From the NCBI GenBank assembly GCA_039178835.1, contig JBCDFA010000312.1:1-9426 (forward strand): 9,426 bases of DNA, written 5' to 3'. This DNA comes from AL-N1 sp039178835. Lineage in GTDB: Bacteria > Chloroflexota > Chloroflexia > Chloroflexales > Roseiflexaceae. Below the pieces are notes generated by a model. That model was not told the DNA's origin, did not search any database, and saw only the letters and a program-made list of their open reading frames with translations. Position 1 is the stretch's first letter; each line of letters begins with the position of its first letter. Below, piece after piece: positions 1 to 6,072 of the stretch. Both the position numbers and the translations under genes were made by a program.

Positions 1-873
1 ACGAACGCACCAATCGACAGACGCCCCTGCGCGATCAAAACGGTCAGGCCCACTGCAACCGCCCCGGCAGTGAGCGCCTTCCCAAAAGCGCGGGGCACAT
101 CCGTTCGCTGGCGATCACGAGCCATCTTGATGCGGTCGTCTCGTAACTGGCGAAAGATCTGCTGGTACCGGTTGAGAAAATAATCCTGTAAACCAAAGAG
201 ACGAATCTCGGCAGCCGCCCGACGATCTGCCATCAAATCACAAAGATATGTGAGCATGCGCTCGAAAGGGGTGTGTTTGCGTGCCAACAGATAGGTTTGC
301 TGAAAGTATCTGGTGAACAGGCCATAGGTTGGCACCAGACCCAGCAGCAGGATAATGGGAAAAAAGATATGCGCCGAGCCAACATACACCAGCAGACTGA
401 TTGTAGTGATGAGATAGGAGGGAATTGGCAGGAACGTTGAGCAGCCGTTTATCAAGCCCCTGTTGTGCGCGGTGCAATTGGTCAAACAGCATTGGCGACT
501 CGAAAGCGGCTAATGAGAGTCGCCCAGCCTTTTGCAAAAGCCGTTCCTGTGCTCGGGCTGTGAGCCGATTCTGGACATCTTCGATCAGGCTTTCCCAAAA
601 ACCAAAGATGGCTTTTAATCCTTCAACTACAAACAGAAGGGCAAGCCACACCAGAGCAACCGACAGACCAATGTTGCCACTTATCGCATCAGCCGTACTG
701 TCCACAAAGCGCTGCAACACAAGCAGACTCAGGAGTGGTGCCAGCCCATTGATGAGCGAGAAGCCTGCGATCATCAGGACATCGCGACGGCCCAATTCCC
801 ACAGCAGTTGTAGCAGCCGAGGGAGGACACACCACCGCTGTAGAAACGTGTCGTCTTGATTATGCTGAGACAT
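1..873 (-). pseudogene. ABC half-exporter (permease part), frameshifted and cut by window edge
   Basis: This is the second gene of an ABC exporter operon, transcribed leftward. The ATG at 873 has AGGAG six bases before it, overlapping the TAG stop of the upstream gene (883-885), so the two are probably translationally coupled. The first ~145 residues are a normal exporter start with two hydrophobic segments and a loop reading ARAQERLLQKAGRLSLAAFESP, which parallels the neighbour's equivalent region. After about 430-440 that frame gives unrelated sequence and stops at 238. Another frame is open from about 437 to base 1 and continues the homology: SYLITTISLLVYVGSAHIFF, then AAAEIRLFGLQ (neighbour: YAAEVRLFGLN), then LSIGAF (neighbour: LLSIGTL). 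One inserted or lost base near 431-440 would restore one frame. The ATPase domain would lie beyond the left edge. It is either a true pseudogene or an assembly error. Family membership is clear; substrate is unknown. Confidence 0.85.
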
Positions 874-882
874 GTGTTGCTC

Positions 883-2763
883 CTATCGACTCACTTGTTG
901 GGTCGTCTCTGCTCCTGTTTGATCGCGGTACCAGGCTGCCTGCAATTCGTAGAGGGTCGCATAGTATCCACGTTGTGCCATCAACTCCTCGTGTGTACCA
1001 ACCTCTTGAATCTGGCCATTGTGCATAAAGATAATGCGGTCGGCCAGTCGGGCTGAACCAAGACGATGTGAGATCAGAACCACCGTCTTGCCTGCGGCGA
1101 GGTCAAGAAACTGGCGATACACATCACGTTCGGCCAGAGCATCCAGCGCTGAAGCGGGCTCATCCAACACTAGCACGGCGCTGTCGCGAAGGTAGGCCCG
1201 TGCGATAGCGAGTTTCTGCCACTGTCCGCCGGAGAGATCGTGACCACCAACAAACTCTCTTCCCAGCAGGGTTTCGTACCCTTCTGGCAACTGCTCAATC
1301 ATCTCACCAGCACCACTTTGGTTGGCGGCTGCATGAATTGCCGGAACATCGTCGAGTGCGGCCAATCGACCAAAGCCAATGTTCTCGCGCACAGTCACGG
1401 CATAGCGCGTAAAATCCTGCATCACCGCACTGACCTTCTCGCGCCATGAGGAAGGCGCAATGGTTTTCAGATCAACCCCGTCGATAGTAATATGACCCTC
1501 GGTAGGGTGATACAAACCCAACAGCAACCGTACAAACGTGCTTTTACCCGCACCATTTTCTCCGACCAGTGCAATGCGTTCGCCCGGCTGAATATGGACG
1601 TTGATGTCTTTCAGTGTTGGTCGAGCACTTTCAGGATAGGTAAAACAAACATCGGTAAAACGAATACCGTCACCTGTGATCGGAGGGGCGGGCGCCACAC
1701 CTTCCACAACATTATCATTGAGCGCCAGAAATGTCCCTGCATTACGTAACTTCCTGAAAAAACCCTGTAATCTTCCCAGCCGCAGACCGATACGATCCAG
1801 ATGATCGAGATACTGTTGCATCAACACAATCAAGGCAAGTAGGGTGCCGATACTCAATAGATCCGCACGTGCGGCCAAAATGAGACCTAGCAACACGGTG
1901 CAGTTTAGCCCAACCGTGATGAGCGCAATCCCTATATCACGACGTTTCCCACGTTGTCGGACTGCTGCGGTTTCCTGCAATAGTTGGTCGGTGATGTTTC
2001 GCCACGAAGCAATGATGTGTTGGTTCAATCCAAACAGACGCACCTCTGCGGCATACTCCCGCTGGGTAAGCAGATTGCGCCAGTAGAGCTGACGCCGTTG
2101 GTGCGTTGTTTGGGACTCGGTGATGGCAACAACCTGTTGAGCACGCCGAATGTGTCGTTGCAGCAGGAGCAAGCTACCAAAGAGCGTAGGGATAAGCAAT
2201 GCCCAATGAACCGCCGCTAACGATCCAATAATGATGAAACTTGAGCCAAGCATGGCCACTACCGTCTGGATCTGGAGCAAACGGCTGGCAATGTTATCGT
2301 CGATCATCGCACGCGCCAGCTTGAGCTGATCGTAGTAGGCGGTGCTCTCAAACTGTTTGAGCGGAGCTGTCAGGACTTTCCTAAAGAACAGGGCATCGAA
2401 GTGCTCTCTAATGTATTCATTAGTTCGTGCTGCCAGGTATTGATGAAACGGCTCATAATAGATAATCCGTTCCAGGAGAATCATGGCGCACAGGAGCAAC
2501 AGCCATGGAAGATAGGGCTGAAGTAGTTCCAGCACCGATACCGTTTCTTCCACAAGTGCCACATTGCGATTTGTCGACAACGTATCGATGAGTTGCGAGA
2601 TGGCAGCAATGTGTCCCAGCGGCATAAGTGCGCCGACAACAGCGATGACTATTAAAAAGACGAGGAAGGGTGGCCATGGGGCAATAAGGATTTGGTAGGC
2701 AAAACGGACGTATGCTTGCATTGCGGAAAGTAGTGGTGCGAGGGAAGCCCATGGTTTAATCAT
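883..2763 (-). CDS. ABC exporter half-transporter, permease fused to ATPase (626 aa)
   Basis: An inner-membrane ABC exporter subunit of the ABCB/MsbA-like type: an N-terminal transmembrane domain (about residues 30-330, hydrophobic segments near 33-50, 85-100, 165-200, 277-315) fused to a C-terminal ATPase. Visible ATPase motifs are Walker A GENGAGKST (401-409), Q-loop Gln449, signature LSGGQ (510-514), Walker B LVLDEP with Glu535, and switch His566. All catalytic positions look intact and the length is normal for a half-transporter. I chose ATG 2763 because AGGAG lies 11 bases upstream; a GTG at 2775 would adjoin that site too closely. It would normally pair with the product of the following gene as a heterodimer, but that gene is frameshifted, so this subunit must act as a homodimer, find another partner, or be inactive. 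The substrate (lipid, peptide or drug) cannot be told from sequence. Its 5' end and upstream region recur at 5590-5910. Confidence 0.93.
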   Translation of the reverse strand: MIKPWASLAPLLSAMQAYVRFAYQILIAPWPPFLVFLIVIAVVGALMPLGHIAAISQLIDTLSTNRNVALVEETVSVLELLQPYLPWLLLLCAMILLERIIYYEPFHQYLAARTNEYIREHFDALFFRKVLTAPLKQFESTAYYDQLKLARAMIDDNIASRLLQIQTVVAMLGSSFIIIGSLAAVHWALLIPTLFGSLLLLQRHIRRAQQVVAITESQTTHQRRQLYWRNLLTQREYAAEVRLFGLNQHIIASWRNITDQLLQETAAVRQRGKRRDIGIALITVGLNCTVLLGLILAARADLLSIGTLLALIVLMQQYLDHLDRIGLRLGRLQGFFRKLRNAGTFLALNDNVVEGVAPAPPITGDGIRFTDVCFTYPESARPTLKDINVHIQPGERIALVGENGAGKSTFVRLLLGLYHPTEGHITIDGVDLKTIAPSSWREKVSAVMQDFTRYAVTVRENIGFGRLAALDDVPAIHAAANQSGAGEMIEQLPEGYETLLGREFVGGHDLSGGQWQKLAIARAYLRDSAVLVLDEPASALDALAERDVYRQFLDLAAGKTVVLISHRLGSARLADRIIFMHNGQIQEVGTHEELMAQRGYYATLYELQAAWYRDQTGAETTQQVSR

Positions 2764-2968
2764 GATATTACACACTCCTCTCTATACTTCTGAAAACGAT
2801 GATGATCAGACTAACGATAGAGTGCCAACAGGAATACGGTCTCTGGGCCGATGATGAAGGCGGACAAACAAGGTCAGGAAAATCGAAAGCAACTCAGCTA
2901 TGGAATGGTTAATCTCAGTCCGTACATCGTACCCTACCGTTTTAACACTTTCCATACATCGTTCGGCT
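2646..2968 (-). repeat. Direct repeat copy A: 5' end and upstream region of the ABC gene
   Basis: This 323-base stretch holds the first ~40 codons of the intact ABC gene plus about 205 bases upstream. It matches 5590-5910 in the same orientation with about 30 mismatches and one 2-base gap by hand count (around 90% identity). The right boundary is sharp: both copies end in CATCGTTCGGCT and then differ completely. The left boundary fades gradually, with most mismatches in the first 30 bases. The upstream part should contain the ABC promoter, but I could not pick a convincing -35/-10 pair. Confidence 0.93.
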
Positions 2969-3029
2969 AATTGAGACTCACGTTGCTTTGTTCTCCCTCA
3001 GTTCACAATCCTTCAATTCGCTCAGACCG

Positions 3030-3079
3030 AAAAAACAAAAAGCGCCGGGTGAGTTCATAGCAGAGCACAGAAACTCACC
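3030..3079 (-). terminator. Possible second intrinsic terminator for the protease operon
   Basis: Perfect 8-bp arms GGTGAGTT (3048-3055) and AACTCACC (3072-3079) enclose a 16-base loop. Read on the minus strand, the hairpin is followed after six bases by a T-rich run (TTTTTGTTTTTT, 3041-3030). The long loop and the gap before the T run make it weaker than the terminator at 3112-3147. It could be a back-up for transcripts from the module or only a chance inverted repeat. Confidence 0.35.
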
Positions 3080-3111
3080 ATCGTTCGCCTCACTACAGAG
3101 TACACAGAATC

Positions 3112-3147
3112 AAAAAAGCAGGTGGCATGGACCCACCTGCTTTTTTT
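3112..3147 (-). terminator. Strong bidirectional intrinsic terminator
   Basis: Perfect 8-bp stem GCAGGTGG (3118-3125) and CCACCTGC (3133-3140) with a 7-base loop, flanked by six A on the left and seven T on the right. It therefore has a U-tract on either strand. No plus-strand gene leads into it, so its likely job is ending the minus-strand protease/lipoprotein transcript, about 160 bases after the lipoprotein stop. It also insulates the ABC operon upstream region from read-through. Confidence 0.88.
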
Positions 3148-3236
3148 CAAAACAACTATAGCTATGGTCTCCATTCTGTGTGACTGAGCGGTTTGGCGCA
3201 AACTCCATCATCATAGTAGATGAAATACGCCTGTAA

Positions 3237-3275
3237 GCGCTAGCAACAACAGTGTTATGCTGACATTGCTAGCGC
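3237..3275. repeat. Perfect 10-bp inverted repeat with 19-base spacer
   Basis: Arms GCGCTAGCAA (3237-3246) and TTGCTAGCGC (3266-3275) are exact reverse complements, and each arm contains the palindrome GCGCTAGC. It sits between the lipoprotein stop (3303) and the main terminator. There is no T tract, so it is not a typical terminator. It may act as an RNA 3' stabilising stem, a processing site, or a leftover end of a lost element. Function unknown. Confidence 0.6.
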
Positions 3276-3302
3276 CTCGTTTAATTGCCGCACAAATACT
3301 AA

Positions 3303-3740
3303 TCAGCTAGGCTCTTTCGTCATGGCAGTAACGACAAACCTAAAATCAGTGTGACAGTCTGGATGGGGTGGTACAACAAACGAGAAGCCTTCCCTTAAGC
3401 TATAACCACCTGGTGTGATACGATCACCATCGCGTAACTCTAACTGCTCACCACTTAGGTCAACAAACGTAATGCTTTGGGTTTCCTCATTCCATGATGT
3501 TGGCTCTGGCCAGATTAATAGTGTTGTGCGCTGATTGGAACGTTCAAGGAACACACAGTTATCTGTAATCCTGAGAATGCCAGTACCAGCACTCGCTTGC
3601 AGTATTATCTCGGTACCACTGGCATCCCACGTCACCAGCGGTGATGATGCTGATGAACTGTCAGTCATATTCCCCATAGTACACCCATACATTGTAATGA
3701 CACCAATAAACAATGTTATTTTGCAATGAAGTACCCACAT
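3303..3740 (-). CDS. Small secreted lipoprotein of unknown function (145 aa)
   Basis: A predicted lipoprotein: a short N-terminus with Lys7, a hydrophobic stretch (8-19) and a lipobox-like MYGC with Cys20 as the lipidation site, then a Ser/Thr-rich linker (22-34). The mature part is beta-rich and contains CVFLE (62-66), LLIWPE (74-79), the acidic turn LELRDGDRITPGGYS (100-114) and a C-terminal VPPHPDCH with Cys129. Cys62 and Cys129 could form a disulfide. I do not recognise a named family; compact beta domains with an 'RDGDR...GG' turn occur in hypothetical lipoproteins. The ATG at 3740 has GGAG six bases upstream (GGAGAACAT-ATG); in-frame starts further up lie inside the protease gene and are less likely. 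It follows the protease stop after 10 bases and ought to share its transcript. A surface partner, inhibitor or anchor for the protease is conceivable but purely inferred. Confidence 0.8.
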   Translation of the reverse strand: MWVLHCKITLFIGVITMYGCTMGNMTDSSSASSPLVTWDASGTEIILQASAGTGILRITDNCVFLERSNQRTTLLIWPEPTSWNEETQSITFVDLSGEQLELRDGDRITPGGYSLREGFSFVVPPHPDCHTDFRFVVTAMTKEPS

Positions 3741-3750
3741 ATGTTCTCCA

Positions 3751-5085
3751 TCACCTTGTCTTAATGGTAACGTTAAGCTCCCTTTGTGCTTCCTCAACAG
3801 GCATAAAGTACGAAAAAACATCATTTTCTGTTGTACCTACGTGAGTTCCCCATGCTGTCGTATATGTAAACCAAGGGCCTCCACTATCGCCCCCTCTTGT
3901 AATCCCGTGCGGATTCAGTACACGCGCCAGGTTACCAATGGTACGTTCGTTCCCATTCGCATCCTCTATTATTGCAAAAGCACCCACGTCTTCAACCATG
4001 TACCCACATCGCTGGTCATTCGAAGATCGACCATAAAAGCATACCTCTTCATTACGCATGTCTTTTGTTCGTTGAAGCTGTGTGACATCACGAATTTGAT
4101 AACCATTATAAAACTTTGCTTCTGACGGGAACTGAAGAGTCTCAAAGTACGCAACATCCCCACGTGAACCAAAAACTGAAGAGACATACTCTATATCGAG
4201 AGGCGTACCGCCAGGAAACCAATACTCACTAACCAGATCGCAATGCCCAGCAGTGAGGATACCATCGCCTTTTGAACCACTCACCGACCAGCCACTTGTA
4301 CACCGTTCAGCACCCTCCACAACTTCACCTGCACGCCCATACGCACTTTCCAGCACTATCATGGGACCAGAGCCCCTCTCTACTAGCAGGTTTAGATCGT
4401 TTGTATCCACCGTAGCCGCAGTATCCTGTAATGCATCTTGACCAGCAACACGACGATCTTTATTTACCTGTTGTTGGATTGCCACCGCAAGATCCTCAAC
4501 GACTGGAGCGGATGTGTCTTCTGAGAGGAGCAGTCTGATCTCAAGTTGATCTTCTACCTGATTATAACTAATTTCTGCGTTTGTATACCCTAAATCAACA
4601 AGAGCTTTTGCCGACAACTCAACGCGACGAAAGTGATTGTCTAACGAGATGGTCCCATCATCGAGCAAAATCACATTGTTAGTATCCAGTATCTTGAATG
4701 TCTCCAGAGCTGCAATTGCTTCAGAAGGTACCTCTTGAACAAAACGCACATACCCTTTCGGTACCGGCTCATACTCGATCCAAGAACCTGCAATACGATC
4801 ATCATACCGTGTACGCAAAACACTTCTATACGCTCTAAAAGCATCTTCGAATAATGCAATCTGCCGAACCTGCTCTACCGTGCGACCAGTATCACGGGCA
4901 CGCTGCACGATATCGCTCTCGCGCGCCTCACTAGGACTAACATACCTCACAGTACCATCATCATTGGATTCAGGCACAGTTTCCTGTGCACCTGCCTGCG
5001 GGACAAACCACGCAGTAGTAACGACAAGACTCCCTAACAGCATACTACACAGAACCAACCGGATCGCTTTGAAATAGACTTGCAT
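3751..5085 (-). CDS. Secreted trypsin-like serine protease with N-terminal pro-region (444 aa)
   Basis: A chymotrypsin-fold (S1) endopeptidase, closest in motifs to bacterial streptogrisin-type enzymes. The catalytic triad is visible: His281 in LTAGHC, Asp310 in GDVAYF, Ser401 in GGDSGGPW. Cys262/Cys282 bracket the His as in streptogrisins, and Cys349/Cys360 (CFYGRSSNDQRC) make a second likely disulfide. Residues 1-33 are a Sec signal peptide (Lys6/Arg9, hydrophobic core, cleavage likely after AGA at 31-33). Residues ~34-250 are a long pro-region containing RIAGSWIEYEP (97-107), which resembles folding pro-domains of this family. The enzyme is probably exported and self-processed. ATG 5085 is preceded by GGAGG at five-base spacing; the longer in-frame start at 5142 lacks such a site. 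It is driven by the promoter at 5194-5221 and followed by the lipoprotein after 10 bases. Composition is AT-rich in places (21 G+C of 60 at 4561-4620). Specificity is not determinable by eye. Confidence 0.93.
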   Translation of the reverse strand: MQVYFKAIRLVLCSMLLGSLVVTTAWFVPQAGAQETVPESNDDGTVRYVSPSEARESDIVQRARDTGRTVEQVRQIALFEDAFRAYRSVLRTRYDDRIAGSWIEYEPVPKGYVRFVQEVPSEAIAALETFKILDTNNVILLDDGTISLDNHFRRVELSAKALVDLGYTNAEISYNQVEDQLEIRLLLSEDTSAPVVEDLAVAIQQQVNKDRRVAGQDALQDTAATVDTNDLNLLVERGSGPMIVLESAYGRAGEVVEGAERCTSGWSVSGSKGDGILTAGHCDLVSEYWFPGGTPLDIEYVSSVFGSRGDVAYFETLQFPSEAKFYNGYQIRDVTQLQRTKDMRNEEVCFYGRSSNDQRCGYMVEDVGAFAIIEDANGNERTIGNLARVLNPHGITRGGDSGGPWFTYTTAWGTHVGTTENDVFSYFMPVEEAQRELNVTIKTR

Positions 5086-5127
5086 ACTATCCTCCCTAGC
5101 AGATACAGAAAACACCAGACCACCACA

Positions 5128-5152
5128 TGCCAACACATACACGTATGTGGCA
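5128..5152. promoter_or_regulatory. Palindrome in the 5' leader of the protease mRNA
   Basis: ACATAC (5135-5140) and GTATGT (5143-5148) form a 14-base dyad. It is extended outward by TGCC (5128-5131) pairing with GGCA (5149-5152) across a three-base bulge. It lies within the ~100-base leader between the inferred transcription start (about 5187) and the protease ATG. It could be an operator, an mRNA hairpin, or chance in an AT-rich leader. No function is shown. Confidence 0.35.
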
Positions 5153-5193
5153 CATATACACTGAGTTGTCTGGTCAGATTGGGTATTACCTTC

Positions 5194-5221
5194 ATCATAC
5201 AGAAACCAGCAGAAATGTAAA
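5194..5221 (-). promoter_or_regulatory. Sigma-70-type promoter of the protease gene
   Basis: On the minus strand the -35 TTTACA (5221-5216, five of six to consensus) and -10 TATGAT (5199-5194, five of six) are separated by 16 bases. The inferred start is near 5187, giving a leader of about 100 bases. The promoter begins just after the regulator gene's stop codon, so the protease operon can be switched independently of the regulator gene. Confidence 0.7.
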
Positions 5222-5239
5222 TAGCCATGGCAGGCTATT
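5220..5239. promoter_or_regulatory. 20-bp dyad, candidate regulator-binding site upstream of the protease promoter
   Basis: Perfect 7-bp arms AATAGCC (5220-5226) and GGCTATT (5233-5239) with a 6-base spacer. The dyad includes the last codons and stop of the HTH regulator gene and overlaps the protease -35 by two bases. Its centre (5229.5) is about 42.5 bases before the inferred start. LuxR-type activators are known to use 20-bp dyads centred at that distance. An alternative reading as a terminator for the regulator gene is weaker, because no proper T tract follows on the minus strand. Confidence 0.45.
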
Positions 5240-5450
5240 CTACAGGTTGTCGAGGCATCCGTTGCTGATACATCTGACTGGCGAGTACTCGGCCACGCAC
5301 GTTCAACTTCCTGAAAATACTCTTAGTGTGGTTATGGACAGTATGAGGGCTAACACCAAGCTGGGTCGCAATCTGTGGATTTGATCGCCCCAGAGAGAGG
5401 TAGTGCAGGACTTCTTCTTCTCGCTCGGTCAACTCTTCGAAAAGTCGCAT
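5235..5450 (-). CDS. HTH-only LuxR/GerE-type transcriptional regulator (71 aa)
   Basis: A DNA-binding protein that is little more than one LuxR-type helix-turn-helix domain. LTEREEEVLHYLSLG (7-21) is the classic start of the domain, NPQIATQLGVS (24-34) gives the scaffold and turn, and PHTVHNHTKSIFRKLNV (35-51) the recognition helix and end, so the fold is complete (about residues 5-62). There is no receiver, autoinducer-binding or ATPase domain; full-length LuxR/NarL proteins are usually 200 residues or more. ATG 5450 has GGAGG five bases upstream, a near-ideal site, which argues for a genuine short gene rather than the tail of a longer one; an in-frame start at 5495 lacks this. It stops just before the protease promoter and is oriented with the protease. 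The likely role, inferred from position, is control of the protease operon. It could instead be a degraded regulator. Confidence 0.8.
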   Translation of the reverse strand: MRLFEELTEREEEVLHYLSLGRSNPQIATQLGVSPHTVHNHTKSIFRKLNVRGRVLASQMYQQRMPRQPVE

Positions 5451-5589
5451 ATGTGCCTCCAAATACAATGTAGAGAGACAAAGACAATGCTGCAATGTTT
5501 TTACTTACCTTGTACATATTATGACGTTTCAATACCATTATATGTAACATCAGTTAATAAACTAACACCTATCACGATAGCAGCAAACG

Positions 5590-5910
5590 TGACTTATAAG
5601 AAGGCAAGAAAAGGTGGCCATGGGGCAATAAGGATTCGATACACAAAACGGACGTATGCTTGCATTGCGGAAAGTCGTGGTGCGAGGGAAGCCCAGGGCT
5701 TAATCATGACATTACACACTCCTCTCTACTTCTGAAAACGACGATGATCAGACTAGCGATAGAGTGCCAACAGGAATACGGTCTCTGGGCCGATGATGAA
5801 GGCGGACAAACAATGTCAGAAAAATCAAAAGCAACTTAGTAATCGGATGGTTGATCTCAATTCGCACATCATACCCTACCGTTTTAACACTTTCCATACA
5901 TCGTTCGGCT
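5590..5910 (-). repeat. Direct repeat copy B: duplicated ABC 5' end and upstream region
   Basis: The second copy of 2646-2968, same orientation, about 90% identical, with a 2-base deletion just upstream of the remnant's ribosome binding site. Differences are spread over both coding and non-coding parts. The two copies bracket the regulator/protease/lipoprotein module. The remaining gene-free bases, 5911-6072, are AT-rich and should hold the promoter of the plus-strand dehydrogenase operon, but I saw no convincing -35/-10 pair there. Confidence 0.93.
5594..5707 (-). pseudogene. 5' remnant of an ABC half-exporter gene (37 codons then stop)
   Basis: On the minus strand the ATG at 5707 begins MIKPWASLAP, followed by SAMQAYVRF and APWPPFL, matching the start of the intact ABC gene (2763) at 32 of the first 37 positions. 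TAA at 5596-5594 then ends it. Beyond the stop the same frame runs AAIVIGVSLL, which still looks like an exporter's first transmembrane segment, so decayed homology probably extends to about 5530. No transmembrane domain remainder or ATPase follows; the HTH regulator starts instead at 5450. The ribosome binding site is kept, so a 37-residue peptide might be made, but nothing suggests it is functional. Confidence 0.8.
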
Positions 5911-6072
5911 GGTTTGTCCCCTGAGCAACCAGATTAACCTAATTTATGGTAATATGTACATGGAAGTACTAACATAACAATAATTTATTCACATTTTCAG
6001 TCATCTCTGCCGTGCATCACATAAGATATTACTCTTTCAAACACTAGTTTCACACATTATTGGAGTATGGTC

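Noticed and set aside
425..450. Programmed ribosomal frameshifting in the ABC gene
   Set aside because: No slippery heptamer or clear downstream structure is visible, and this gene family does not use frameshifting. Mutation or sequencing error is simpler.
3237..3275. Integron attC-like recombination site
   Set aside because: The arms do not carry the RYYYAAC/GTTRRRY core sites, and there is no integrase or cassette series nearby.
883..5085. A ribosomally made peptide (lantibiotic-like) system built from the exporter, protease and regulator
   Set aside because: No precursor peptide with a recognisable leader and no modifying enzyme is present, and the exporter lacks an N-terminal cysteine peptidase domain.
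5467..5495. Promoter of the HTH regulator (TTGCAG, 17 bases, TACATT on the minus strand)
   Set aside because: It has only three and four consensus matches, and it would start the transcript right at the ribosome binding site. Too weak to list as a feature.
5590..5910. Copy B as an insertion sequence or miniature transposon
   Set aside because: It has no terminal inverted repeats and no target duplication, and its content is plainly the 5' end and upstream region of the ABC gene.
5911..6072. Promoter of the dehydrogenase operon
   Set aside because: Several AT-rich hexamers resemble -10 boxes, but none has a matching -35 at 16-18 bases.
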